Shown: positions 50,084 to 63,000 of the stretch, one piece after another
How positions within the stretch are numbered: position 1 is the stretch's first letter
How the letters are laid out: each line of letters begins with the position of its first letter
Assembly (NCBI RefSeq): GCF_008831285.2
Contig: NC_045148.1
Coordinates: 13,308,802 to 13,372,801, forward strand
Direction: 5' to 3'
Length of the DNA: 64,000 nucleotides
From: Nymphaea colorata
Lineage: Eukaryota > Streptophyta > Magnoliopsida > Nymphaeales > Nymphaeaceae
Notes under the pieces: model-generated
Told to the model about the DNA's origin: nothing
The model's input: the letters and a program-made list of their open reading frames with translations, nothing else
The model's database searches: none
Position numbers and translations under genes: made by a program

Positions 50084-53000
50084 TTCCTCTCACCGCTCCC
50101 CCAATCAAAAAAGTGGAGGAAAGAGAAGGAAAAAAAGCAAGATACAGACGCCCAATGCGAGCTTAAAATGTTGCGTCTTGGCCGGACAATGTATCGTGAA
50201 TGGTTGTGTGGCGGTAAAAGCACTCGATTTTTACATGCAGAGCTAGGAAGGTTTATACATACGTGGAAATAAGCTATATGATTTTTTAGTTTTGTTTTTA
50301 ATTTGTCATTTTATCTTCCTATTGGTTTTAGAAACCCCAAGGTTTCATTTCATGGTTGAAACTTGAAAGGCCCTCGTGCCTTGACAAGTAATTTACTTCC
50401 ATGTCTCTTATTAAAGTTGTATACTTTTCCGGACATCCGTGTCAATATGTAACTAAAATGGGTGTTTTATGTAATAAGCGCTGAAATAATCTCTTCCATT
50501 TTGCTGTTCATGTACAATAGTGGTGTGTGTGTGTATATATAGAGGACTGTCGTCTTTTCTGCAGCATGGAATCCAATTTCAGATTGTTCTCGTGTAACCT
50601 CGAAACTTCGGATCTGAGTTTCGATCTAAGGGGTGTGTGTGACATCATGTCAATAGTGATCTCGAGCTCCAGATTGAACTTTATAAAGTGATCTCGAACT
50701 CATGTCCATAGATCGTGTCGGGGCTCATGGAACCTGCTTCTACTACGAAGGAAGAAATTGTTCTTCAAGGAGCTCAATGAACGACTCTGCCCGGTGAAGG
50801 AGAGAGAAAATGAGCGAGAGGGAGGAAGAGTTGTCACGCATGTGGGTTGTTGACTTGCTACTTCATCAAATGATATGTAGCCGGCGAGCCGGTGCTGCCT
50901 CAAGTCACCAATAGTGAAAGCCTCGTGCTTCAAAAGAGAGAGCCTGGCCTTCCATCCTCCTGAATTTGAAGGCGGATGCCGGACACTCGAACAAGTTGCA
51001 AAAGAGCTATTGAAAACACGGTTATTGGTACGTATGATAGAGAGAGAGGGAGTCCGGCAAATGCCATAAATTGCAAGATCTGAACCGACAGATTTTTTGA
51101 AGATTCGATGCAGAGATGTCCAGTATTTCCTCTGCTGGGGAACGTCACGACAAAGGCATGATCAGTGATCGATCACGACTGCAAAAAGTATAACTCCTTA
51201 GTTAATCCTAGTGAAACTCAATTGAGTGCTCCAATTCAAAGAAAACCATTACTGATTCGTATAATATGAACATGAATAGTTTCCGGGAGCGGAGATAGAT
51301 ATTGGTCATCCATCTCTCGTTCGTAAAATTAAGAAAACCAAAATATTGTAATATCATGCTACAACCAACCCTAGCTCATAAAGAGTATGTAGGAGGGGGA
51401 GTTTTCACGAGACACTCGACTCAGTCAAATCAATTACAGTACAATATAATAAAGAGCTTTGTTTGGCCGCATGTGCTTGGATTAACCGGCCGTCCTAATT
51501 ACTCTGCTCTACTCCAGCGTCAATCATGTCCTCACAATTACTAGGCTCATGTCATACGAGCTGGCCCAGTTACCTTTCTCTTTTCCCACTTCTCTTTTTG
51601 TTCCAACAGGAGGAGGAGGAGGAGGAGGAGAAGAGATGGAGGTTAGGCGGAGATCCGGACGCACCATCCATGAAGTGTCCGGAAACCAAAAACGGTCAAA
51701 AATTTGTTGGCATGCATGTCACTCCGTTTCTTAATTTCTTGCCTTTCCACCCACAGTTGCTCTACGCCCCCAGCCGGCCCAAACAATATCTGGCTACATG
51801 TACATGCGTTCTCTGGGGATGTTTTACTTGGCTAGTCTGCCTAATTCCAGCATGTTGAGTGCATGGAATTAATTGCAACTCTAACTAAATCCACTGGCAC
51901 ATCTATTTAGAACTTTGCCAGCTTTTCAATTGCGTTTCAAATTTGACAAACTCAGTTCTGTGCCTACTTTTGCTTCCTTTGATTTGCACTATTATTCAAT
52001 TTGCACGATGCTACTACGGCGGCAAGGTTTAATTTACCAAGGGTAAAATTATTAAAAGAAATAAAGAAAGAAAAAAAAAAAAAAAGACCGTGTTCCACCG
52101 CAGATCACTGTGACTGATATATAATGTTCCACCGTGGGCTTCTGGGATCAGTTCTCCACCTAATTCTGTACTTTTGTCTTCAAGAAATATATGATAGTTG
52201 AACAAGTTGAAACATATACATACAAACCCTATTAACTGCCGTGGCTTCGGCAATCATGATTAGAGATTGAAAACCAAACAACGATGGTTCATCTAATCTA
52301 ACCATTTCTTTACGACTAGCTAGCAAGGCGTCTGTGCTTTCACATGCCATGTTCCCTTTCTTCGGCGTGATGCGCCCTCGAAAATCGTGGCTTGGCCCAC
52401 GTATCTGTCTCCATGAATCACCATTCATCGCACTCTTGCTTGGTGCCGTGTTTGGTATGCTATAAATGCCGACTTCGGCTGTCACGGACACACATGGTTT
52501 AGCTTTTCTCTTCCAAGCACCCTGATGTACGGGAAAAATCTAAACTTCCCTTCGATTGCACGCTGCCTGACTGACTGACGGGATCTAACTCGGTCACTTT
52601 GAATCAGGTGGCACCCTTTAATCGGAACATGCCAATTGGAGCAACCCTCATCATTTCTCATGGTATCATGAATGAACCTCCGGGCCTGCTTTACTTAGCT
52701 TTTGGAGAGAGAGCGAGAGAGGCAAAAATATTTGAGAGAAACTTGGAGCGTCTGCGTTTCCCAATAGAAAGTTGCCGGGAGATAGGTACAGGTTCCCATC
52801 TTTGTATTCAAAAAAAAAATCCAATATTTACACATAAAAAATATGATATACCTCAAAAATAGGAAAGCAAGGGGATACAAAATATTAAGTCCGTAACAAC
52901 AAAAACTAAAGAGTATGGACACTGACAGCTCCCTCGGTTCCAACCGAAACACATTTCAAAAAAAGAAAAAGAAAAGGAGTTCCACTTCTGCCGTTAACCC

Positions 53001-55473
53001 GTTTGCATCCTACTGCAAAAAGCATCCATGCAAGCTCTCGTAGGCCGCGAGCTGCTCCATCTATCTATCTTGTGAATGTGCATTCCCTTCAAATGTTAGG
53101 TAGGAAGCGTTGGCAGTAGAGGAGTTCGCAGAGCCTCTTTATTAATTAAGCCATCTACAATGGGGCTGACTCCTTCGTGATGATCACCTTCAATTTCCAT
53201 CCTTTTCACAACACAGCTAAGCGTGTGCCAGCTGTGTGATTTTCCCTTTGCATTAAAGGAGGTTACGTCATCTTGCTTGCCACCTTCGATTTTTATGGCG
53301 AATCAGTCATGGTTGTTTCTTCTTTTCAATGAACGCGTCAAAAGGGGCAGGCACCGATGAATCTGCTTGCTTTCACACCCCGGGAAACCGTTGGCTGATG
53401 TTCGCGACTGCCCCAACTTCGGTTCGGTCTGGTTTTACATCTTCGGATCCATCGATTTAAGATAAGGCCAACCTTAAAATAGATTAGATCCTTCGACGGT
53501 GTAAAACAGATTGCAACCTTATCTCACACTTGAGGTTGACATAAAGTATAAATAAGGAAAGGAACCTCTCCCAACACCATACGGTGAATGCAGCAGAATT
53601 AAACTGCCGAAATTCATCTCGATTTTTTTAACCAATTTGTAACCTAAGTTGATTTGTAATACGTCACCTCCTAATTTAATAAAATGGATTAAACCTTTTT
53701 CTGTTGAAAATCAGATCCTCTCTACTATTGCTTAGATGATATGCAAGAGAGTAAAACATTGAGACTGTACACCACGTTTTAGTGTTCCCTAAAATGTACC
53801 CCAAATGTTAGAGCAGGTTCCATGTTACCGTTCCATTAGTCAAATGACTTCAAAGTGGAACAGAGTCGGCGCAATAATTTAATGCCTACGATCCAGGCCT
53901 GATTGAGTGATTAGTGTGGTATTTGACCATCCCCACTAGAATTTTGAAATTTTTTATGTAGTGTCCAGATATCTTGATTAAAAATCTACTTGTTGGTTTC
54001 AGAATTAACACTATCATTTATCTCTGCTTGAAGGAAGTTGCCTGAGGGTGCTTCTGATCAGAAGGAGAGTTCGTTTAAATGGCACTACATAGAAATTGTT
54101 ACTGCCGCTTTTATGTCTTAAATATACATTTAATTTAATTGAGTGATTTTCTATTGTGAAATATTTATATGATAAAATTCATAGTTCCTGTTCGGATTGT
54201 TAATTAGATTTTCTTAAAAACATTTCCTTCATCGAGAAATGTTTGTTTAATACCCAAGTGGGCTTAACTTTATTGACTTGGGTCGTGCTTGAATTTCGTT
54301 ACGAGCTTATTTGACTGAATTTTCAACTGCACAATATATTTCAGTTTTGGTTTTGTGATTTAGATTACATGCATGAACATAAAGGCAATGTTTTGGACAA
54401 TTTGGTTCAATATAAACACAAAATAGGTTGAATATTAAATCAAATGTGCTTTCTTTTGATTAGATCTATTTAATTGGTAACTAACAGGAATTTTGTGATT
54501 ATCGGATTTGAATAAGAGTTATATTTTTTTGTTCACATTTTTAAGAAACTTCTTTGCTCCTTACGCGATCGAAAATGTGAAAACAATGCTGTTCATGATT
54601 AAGAAACCAAATTAATACAATTAACAATCGGATAAAAAAACCAACCATGCAGTTTATTTCTCTGCATCTTATGTCTCTCACAGCATGATGCACAAGCTCC
54701 GCAAGAATATCTGGCTCCATCATTTGCAACTGCACATCATAATATTGTCATTCGAAGTTCCTTTTGTGTTTCTCATGCAGTTGCCACATTTGCCTGGAAT
54801 ATAAGGAAGGTAATCGGATGAGAAATCTCCCTTACTAGCATGAGTTCCACCAATCATGTGCGGATATATAAATGGTTGAAGATGTTTACAGTTACTCTGC
54901 GTGGCACATATTTTCCTACCTCCTTGAAATCGCTCTACTCTTTTACGTCATGTCAGTTATTGCCATGGTAGTTGGTGAAACTTTTGGGATGAAATCTCAA
55001 ACCTTCTGATCATCTTGATCAGATATAAGGACAGATGTTAGAAGAGCCACGACCCGTTTGTTGATATTGTCAATGGTGCGATATGCGTGATAGCTGTTAG
55101 AAGCTGAGACTTCATCACAGATGGGTCATCGATGACCATCATCATGTTTATGCCACTGTAAAATGTGTGCGTACAAGAAAATCATATATCAACATTACCA
55201 ACAGGAAATTAAACCCCAAATACCCTCTCAAGCGTCCCGTTTGGAAGGTTCTTTATCTTCTCCACTCCAGGAAGCATTAGTAAGATTACAACTTTCTTTT
55301 CTTTATGCATGATGTTCACCTCAACAATCTCCCCAGAAACGAGCAACAAGCCATCCAAGAGGCTAGCTAAAATCCTTTTAAAGAAAGAGTGTATTTTGCC
55401 CTAATCCAGACCTGTTACACTTTACTTTCATTTAAATTCGTGGAAAAACTCCATTAGTGAGAGAGGCACCCAG
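50084..55473. other. Intergenic DNA between pectinesterase 2 and Copia-2
   Basis: The first ~300 bp should hold the 3' untranslated region of pectinesterase 2. The rest is AT-rich with short frames lacking recognisable domains, a short GT/TATA run near 50523-50540, and A-tracts near 52072 and 52810. No gene was recognised on either strand. Confidence 0.45.
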
Positions 55474-55478
55474 GGCGG

Positions 55479-55797
55479 TGTTGGTGTATGGAAGTTGATC
55501 CATTATGGACACTCATTTGCAATATCGCACCGAGAAAAATTTTTTCTTTATGTAAGGACATATATGTCATTTTGTACAAATGCGGATTTGCCCTAATCCT
55601 TATGTTTTGAGGATGGCCGCCGCTGGTGAGTGCCTGTTCTGTGTGTTCATAGAAGAGAGAGAATACAAGACATCTTTGTGACCGTGGACGTAGGAGATTA
55701 TTGCTCGGAACCACATAAATCGTTGTCTTCTTCCTTGTTGCTTCTAACCCCCTTTTGAGAGTGCGAGAGAAGAGTTTATTGTGTGTTGTTCCTAACA
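55479..55797 (+). repeat. Copia-2 left LTR (319 bp)
   Basis: TG...CA ends, exact length match with the right LTR at 59712-60030, about 90-91% identity counted by eye. It is followed at 55798 by the primer-binding site ACTGGTATCAGA. Confidence 0.95.
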
Positions 55798-55833
55798 ACT
55801 GGTATCAGACCTCGGTTCGTTCGAGGTAGGAAC

Positions 55834-56532
55834 AATGGCGCTGGAAGAAGGAAAGGTCAGAATCGAGAAGTTTCGACGGTAAAGACTTTGGATTCTGGAA
55901 GATGCAGATTGAGGACTAATTGTATTAGAAGAAACTGCATGAACCGCTCATGGGAGCGAAACCCGCAACAATGGCCGATGCAGATTGGCAGTTGCTGGAT
56001 AGACAAGCCCTTGGAGTCATCCGGTTGACGCTGGCCAGAAACGTCGCCTTCAACATTGTTAACGAGAAGACGACAGCAACCCTCTGCTTCGAATAAGGTA
56101 TATCTAATGCGTCGATTATTTAATTTGAAAATGGCTGAAGGTGCCTCTGTTACGGATCACATAAATGAGTTCAATGTTATTACTTCTCAATTATGTTCTG
56201 TGGATATTAAGTTTGATGATGAGGTTCAAGCCTTAATTTTACTGTCATCTCTACCGAAGAGTTGGAGTGCCACTGTGACCGCCATGAATAGTTCATCGGG
56301 GTCAAGCAAATTGAAGTTCAGTGGTGTTCGAGATTTAATACTTAGTGAGGACATTCGCAGAAGAGAGACAGGAGAGCCCCTCGGTTCTGCCCTAAATGTT
56401 CAAAATAGGGGCAGAACTAATCAACACTACCAAGAGCGTGGAAGGTCCAAATCTAAGGGAATGAGTCAATCCAAACCTCGAAGTGATGGCTGTTGAAACT
56501 GTGGTAAGCCAGGACATTGGAAAAGAGATTGC
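55834..56532 (+). pseudogene. Copia-2 gag remnant
   Basis: The start (MALEEGKVRIEKF) is followed by a frameshift, then WKMQIED-like coding in another frame. The central gag from 56104 is open (MRRLFNLKMAEG, HINEFNVITSQL, ALILLSSLPKSW). A zinc knuckle at 56491-56532 keeps the CX2CX4HX4C spacing (NCGKPGHWKRDC) but has a TGA stop between its first two cysteines. Confidence 0.85.
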
Positions 56533-56535
56533 AGG

Positions 56536-57900
56536 TTGTTGAATAAGAAGAACCCAAATTGTGAAAATGATTCAGCAAATGCAGCAATAGAAGATATAGC
56601 TGATGCACTTGCCTTGAGTGTACACAGCTCTATAGAGTCTTGGATTTTAGATTCTGGTGCATATTTCCATTCAACGTATTCTAATGAAAGTATGCATAAC
56701 TATGTTGCAGGAAAATTTGGCAGAGTATATCTTGCAGATAATGAACCTCTGGATATTGTAGGGAAAGGTGAGGTTCACATTAAAATGTAGAATGAACATG
56801 TATGAAAGTTAAAAGATGTCAGACATGTCCCAGGGTTGAAGAGGAATCTCATCTCGGTCGGACAGTTAGATGACGAAGGCTATGTTACTACCTTTGTTGG
56901 CAGATCTTGGAAGATAACCAAAGGTGCTATGGTTATAGCACGAGGTCACAAACTTGGCACTTTGTACATGACTGCAGATGTGAAAGATACAGTGGCTGTG
57001 GCGAAATGTGAGAATAAATCATTGTTGTGGCATTACAGACTTGGGCATATGAGTGAGAAGGGAATGAAGATCATGACAACAAATAACAAGTTGCATGACT
57101 TGAAATCTATAGACATTGGGCTATGTGAAGACTGTGTTTTCGAAAAACAGAAAATGGTCACTTTCTCCAAAGTTGGACGGCCTCCAAAGAAGGAAAAGTT
57201 AGAGCTCCAGTTCGTTCTCTTGGAAGATCCCTATACTATGTCACATTCATTGATGATTGTACAAGAAATGTATGAGTCTCCTTTCTCAAACATAAATATA
57301 ACGTGTTTAGTGTTTTCAAAAGGTGAAAAGCAGAAGTAGAAAATCAGACCGGAAAGAAGATTAAATGTCTGCGGTCAGATAATGGATGTGAGTATGACAA
57401 CAAAGAGTTTAAAGTTTTTTGTGCAGATCATGGGATTCGAATACAAAGGACGATCCCTAAAAAGCCACGACAAAATGGGGTTGCTGAAAGAATGAACAGA
57501 ACCCTTTGTGAGAGAGCAAGTAGCATGAGACTGCATTCAGGCTTGCCAAAGACTTTTTGGGCTGACGCAATCAGTACCACTGCATACTTGATAAATCGCG
57601 TCTGTTTGTTTGGATTATGTGATACCTGAAGAAGCCTGGACCGGCAAGGAGGTAAATCTTGCACACTTAAGAGTCTTCGGTTGTGGCTCTTATATACATA
57701 TAAACTCAGATAAAAGGGATAAACTAGATCCTAAGTCCAGAAAATGTTATTTCATTGGTTATGGAAATGATGAGTTTGGGTATCGTTTTTGGGATGATAA
57801 ACAAAAAAAAAATATTAGACATAATGATGTAGTGTTTAATGAGATGGCTCTGTACAAAGACAAAGATAGTCTTATGTCTGAGAAGAATGAACATCATTAG
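56536..57900 (+). pseudogene. Copia-2 protease and integrase remnant
   Basis: The protease active site is ILDSGAYFHS (DSG at about 56650). GAG-pre-integrase follows (NLISVGQL, LLWHYRLGHMSEKGM, CEDC at about 57128). The integrase core is present but spread over several frames: the conserved end QNGVAERMNRTLCERA at about 57474 and LAHLRVFGC at 57658 are recognisable, with stops and shifts at 56788, 57337 and ~57590. All zinc-finger ligands seem present. Confidence 0.83.
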
Positions 57901-57971
57901 AAGACATTGTAGAACTTCAAGATGTCTCTGAAGATGATGTTGCTGTTAAAACTCAAGTTGGAAACAGTCAG

Positions 57972-59630
57972 ATGGAACAAGAGCCAAACAGATCCCAATC
58001 TCCATTGAGGAGATCAAGTAGAAGGCCAAAACCAAATCGAAGGTATTCTCTTTCCTTACATTACTTGTTGTTAACTGATGCTGGAGAACCCGAGTGTTTT
58101 GATGAAGCAATGCAGGTTACAGATTCTGTTGAGTGGGAGTTAGCTATGAAAGAGGAGATGAACTCTCTACATGCTAACAGAACGTGGAAATTAACTGAGC
58201 TTCCTTGTGGGAAGAAGGCATTGCAAAATAAATGGGTATACAGGATTAAAGAAGAAGTAGATGGAAGAAAAATGTATAAAGCAAGGTTAGTAGTGAAAGG
58301 TTTTCAACAGAAAGAATGTATAGATTATATAGAAATTTTCTCTCATGTTGTAAAACTAACTACTATAAGATTGGTATTGAGTTTAGTTGCAACTGAAAAT
58401 TTATATTTAGAGCAACTGGATGTAAAGACTGCATTTCTTCATGGAGATTTGGAGGAAGATATTTATATGGTGCAACCTGAAGGCTTTCAAGTATTAGGAA
58501 AAGAAAGTCTTGTATGCAAGTTAGAGAAGAGTCTCTATAGTTTAAAGCAGACACCGAGACAGTGGTACAAAAAGTTTGATAACTTCATGGGGAAAAATGC
58601 TTTTAAGAAGTGTGATATGGATCACTGTTGCTATTTTAAGAACCTTGATAGTTGTTATATCATTTTACTATTATATGTGGATGATATGCTTATTGCAGGC
58701 TCAAATTTGCAAGAGATTAATTCTCTGAAAGAACAACTATCAAAGGAATTTGAAATGAAAGATCTAGGCGCTGCGAAACAAATCCTTGGAATGAGAATTA
58801 GTAGGGACAGTAAGACAGGTACTTTAAATTTGTCTCAACAAAATTATATTGAGAAGATTTTGTGCAGGTTTAAGATGCAAGATGCTAAACCTGTTAGTAC
58901 GCCTCTTGCTAGTCATTTCAAACTGTCCAAGGATTTGTCACCCAAGACAGATGAAAAACATGAAGAAATGTGAAAGATTTCATATGCTTCAGCAGTGAGT
59001 AGTTTGATGTATGTTATGGTATGCACTAGATCAGATATAACACAAGCAGTGAGAGCAGTAAGCAGATACATGGCTGAGCCTAGAAAGAAACATTGAGAGG
59101 CTGTGAAGTGGATCTTACGTTATTTGAAAGGAACTTCAGGTATGAGCCTTTGTTTTAAGAAAAACGAATTATTTTTGCATGGCTTTGTGGATGCAGATTT
59201 GGGTGGTGATCTTGATAGTAGGGGAAGTACTACCGGGTACATTTACACCCTATGAGGAACCTGTCTTAGTTGGGTTTCACAGCTTCAAAAGGTTGTTGCG
59301 CTGTCTACCATAAAAGCTGAATATATTACAGTTACAGAAGTCAACAAAGAGATGATTTAGCTAAAGACTATTATAAAAGAATTGCATGTAAAGGAAGATA
59401 AGAGTGTTCTCTCTTGTGACAGTCAAAATGCAATTCATTTAGCCATGAATCCAGTGTTCCATGCTAGAACAAAGCATATTGAATTGAAGTATCATTTCAT
59501 TAGAGATTTGTTGGAAGAAAAGATATTATCTCTTGAAAAGATTCATGGAATAGAGAATCCTGCAGACATGTTGACAAAACCAGTGACTGCTAAGAAGTTG
59601 AGGTTATGTTTAACCTCAGTTTGTCTCTAA
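57972..59630 (+). pseudogene. Copia-2 reverse transcriptase and RNase H remnant
   Basis: A 333-codon open stretch (57972-58973) covers most of reverse transcriptase: EWELAMKEEMNSL, NKWVYRIKEE, ARLVVKGFQQKE, LDVKTAFLHGDL, KSLYSLKQTPRQW, the catalytic LLYVDDMLIAGSN at about 58669 and FEMKDLGAAKQILGM. After a TGA at 58971 the frame goes on with ASAVSSLMYVMVCTR, RNase H (VDADLGGDLDSR, ALSTIKAEY, DSQNAIHLAMNP, RTKHIELKYHF) and the C-terminal ENPADMLTKPV, with further stops at about 59095, 59253 and 59358. The polymerase active site is intact. Confidence 0.9.
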
Positions 59631-59711
59631 GGTTGATTGATGAGGAGACGTTGCACAGGTTGAGTATGTGATGTACAAGCACTTGGATGGATCAAATTCA
59701 AAGTGGGAGAT

Positions 59712-60030
59712 TGTTGGTGTATGGAAGTTGATCCATACTAGACATTCATTTGCAATACCGCGTTGAGGGAAATTTTTTCTTTATGTAAGGGCATATATGT
59801 CATTTTGTACAAATGCGGGTTTGCCCTAATCCTTATGTTTTGAGGATGGCTGCTGCTGGTGAGTGTCTGTTCTGTGTGTTCATAGAAAAGAGAGAATACA
59901 AGAGATTTGTGCGATCGTGGACGTAGGAGATTATTGCTCTGAACCACGTAAATCATTGTCTTCTTCCTTATTGCTTCTAATCCCTTCTTGAGAGTGCGAG
60001 AGGAGAGCTTATTGTGTGTTGTTCCTAACA
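59712..60030 (+). repeat. Copia-2 right LTR (319 bp)
   Basis: Same ends and length as the left LTR. Followed by GGCGG at 60031-60035, the second copy of the target duplication. Confidence 0.95.
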
Positions 60031-60035
60031 GGCGG

Positions 60036-63000
60036 GGTCTGCTAAAACATGCGATGGGTGAAAAATTGCTCAGCCTTGAGCCTCAATCTTGTCTAGAGGA
60101 AGCGATACTCCGGTAGGCATATATTACATATAGATGGACAATCCGCTGTTGTTTGGCAGTGGCGAAGCAACATTGCCATTTTGTATTAAAAAATTAACAT
60201 TGTATCATCAAACCAAGATTTTATGATCATCATATTACTGGGCCCATAGAGAAATTATAGTCAGTTAGCTAGATGTATGTAATAAACTTGTAACAATATT
60301 TAGGCATGCAACGTAAAAACATTAATAGAGAAAAAAAGAATTTGTAGAGCAGCACGGAGGGAGCAATCTTTCTCGTTTGTGGGAAAGTTTACGGCATTCT
60401 CTAATGTACTACTTGGGGTTCACATGCAGTAAAAGCATAAGATTCAGTCAAGCTGCTGTTTAAGGTTAAAGTAGCTGAAAAACAAATCGACATTTGCCAA
60501 AACCTACAAAGAAATTTCTGTTGAAGTGAAACTTAATACATAATGGCTTCATTGTCTTCAAGACAAGATTGACCAATGCTGAAGCCTTCAGACTTTCACT
60601 TTGAGAGGTGGTTAGGACTTTGGACCGGACCAGAAACGGTCTTTTTTGTAGCATCATGTATAGCTGCTCTAGCACCAGAAAAAGTGGCAGAGATTTTACA
60701 CAGTTGGATTCACTTTCCCACTACATCTACATTACAGCATATCCAAGGTATGAGTCACTGACAGCAAGTTGTCTGGGTTGCTTGCTGCTCTACTCCGTGT
60801 ATCGAGTAGTCTGGCTAATGCGATGGTTTCCTACTCCGTGCTTCTGGAATAAGCCTAAATTGCTCCAACTTGGAATTTAAAGAGTTGGGCTTTGATCTGT
60901 TTGGAAATTGCATTCCTGAGAAAGCGAAGGAAGAAGGCCTCAAATTGAGTCTGTTGGTTTTCATGGATTGAAGTGCATTGGTAGAGGCTGCAAACAGAAA
61001 TTAAACTTCACTACTTACTACCAAATTAGTATAGGCTTCAACAGACAGACACGAGCCCTGCCCCAGCCATGGCCACTTGGATTTGCGTTAGAATTTAACA
61101 GGAACCATCGGCTAGAGATCCCAAAGGACATGAAAAACTCCAAAGCAGAATCAGAACTTAGCAGCATTCTATAAAACTATAAATGTATGACTAAAATTTT
61201 GCCTAAAATTGAAGACAGCACCTAACTTAGTAATAAAAAGTGCATTCTAATCAGTGTACACATAGTTCAAAAGACCAAGTCTTCAGACATAATAAAATCA
61301 GAAGTATGTATTAATATCATTAGGCACCGTTATAAACTTAGTTTCAAGAAAGTTAGTTGTGTATTCAACAGCGTTAAAAGTTCAGAAATGCTCTTTATTA
61401 TCGCCATGACCTGCGGTGCGTTTTCTTCAAATTCTCCTGACAAATATATGGGCACATGAAGTTAACTTAATTAGATTTTGTCCTTTTACTGCAGGCTCCT
61501 CAATCGGCAAACAAATAGCGAATTGCGGCGGACTAGTCCCGTCATGGATTGGACTCCCTCCCACGAAAGCAAAGACAGGAACATAGGAAGGAAACAAGAG
61601 ACACATACATGAAACTCATCAGAAACAAAATAGAAAACAGTAAAACCCCGAAGATCTTGGTGCCTTCACGCGCTATCAACAATTGTGTCCATTTTGACTT
61701 GTACCGCACAATGACATCATCTATTGAGTTGGCTCCGTCATTCACAATTCACGTCTCAACTCAGAACTCGCAAACAAAACGTATCAAACGACGGACAGGA
61801 GTGCGCGAAATTCGAATAACAGACTGTTGGGACGGAACAAACGCGTTACCTTTAGCTGAAAGCCTGAAATCCGAAGCAAGTGTCGGACAAGGAACTGGCT
61901 TAGCGGACAGAACAGTGAGACACGGCGTTTAAAAGGGGTCCATGTTCCGCGGGGTTCGGGGCCCTCTCCTTCCGCCGCATTCCTTCTCTCCCTCTCTCCT
62001 CCTCCTGCGCTTGACACAGCATCTACGGCGGTGCGTCCCGCTTCCCAACCCTGCGACCCCGCGGTGCATCCCTCTCAACTGCCCGATCCATCCCTCTGTC
62101 GATTTCTCTCCGGCGGTGCTTTGGGCGGTGACCAGACCGTCGGCCGGTGACTAGGTGTCGGTCCAGTGATCAGGTGTCAACCGGTGACCGGGCCACGTCC
62201 GTCGAATAGCATCAGGTATGCATGGTTCTCTCTAGGTCTCGCGTTTCCTCTTTTCTCTGGCAGATGCTCCTTGTCTCCCATCGCTTGCATCTCTCTCTTT
62301 CTCCCTGTATCGTGCATCCAGGCCGCACTTTTGCACTTTCTTTCTTACTCGTCTTTCAGTCTCTCTCTCACAAGTTTGAGGCTGCTTAAGAACAAATTGA
62401 ATCAATCTACTGGTTGAGGAGATGACTTCATTTTGAGTTATTTGCCTGCATCTGTGGTTGTTATGTATGACTGAAAAAAGGAAGAGCATTAGTTGGTCTG
62501 ATTTATTGCTTGCTCTTGCAGCAGCGATTTTCCTCTAAGTTGGATCACGTTCTTCTTGTTCCCGTGATAATTCTCTTCAACTGTCCCAGAAGATACTGAA
62601 AATGGTAATGGAGAAACAGCTGGCACACCCTTCTCTGTTGCTTCTGATGCCAAGACATTGTCATTCTCAGAGATAACGATTTTGTTCATACTTCATAGTC
62701 TAGATGTGAAGCATTTGGGGTTGATAGTCTAGACCTTGGCCCTCTAAAAACCAAGCTCTTTATTTACAAGTTCCTCTCCGCTTGACCAATGCACTGACCT
62801 CCGACCTAGCGATTTCCTTCTTTTTTCAGCCCATTATGTTATAATTTGGTTTTTGCTCTTGTACATTTGTTTTTTCTTCTTGGTGTTATAGATGGCAAAG
62901 CATGATTGTTGTTAGAAGGAAAACGACTAAATGATGACTTGCAGGTTGATAGTTCCCTTGATACATGGCTATGATGCAAGAAATGTACGCTATTGCACAA

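Larger units (their letters stand above)
55479..60030 (+). mobile_element. Copia-type LTR retrotransposon 'Copia-2', defective but nearly full length
   Basis: The element is 4,552 bp long with 319-bp LTRs starting TGTTGGTG and ending CCTAACA, flanked by the 5-bp duplication GGCGG (55474-55478 and 60031-60035). A primer-binding site (TGGTATCAGA, initiator tRNA-Met) follows the left LTR and a polypurine tract (AAAGTGGGAGAT, 59700-59711) precedes the right one. Gag, zinc knuckle, protease, integrase, reverse transcriptase and RNase H follow in Copia order with integrase before reverse transcriptase. The polyprotein resembles Tnt1-type Copia elements. Stops and frameshifts occur in every domain. 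The LTRs differ at about 30 of 319 positions by eye. Confidence 0.95.

Noticed and set aside
53425-53510. Imperfect inverted repeat with GTTTTACA ends
   Set aside because: Only about a dozen bases pair reliably with several gaps; too weak to call a foldback element.
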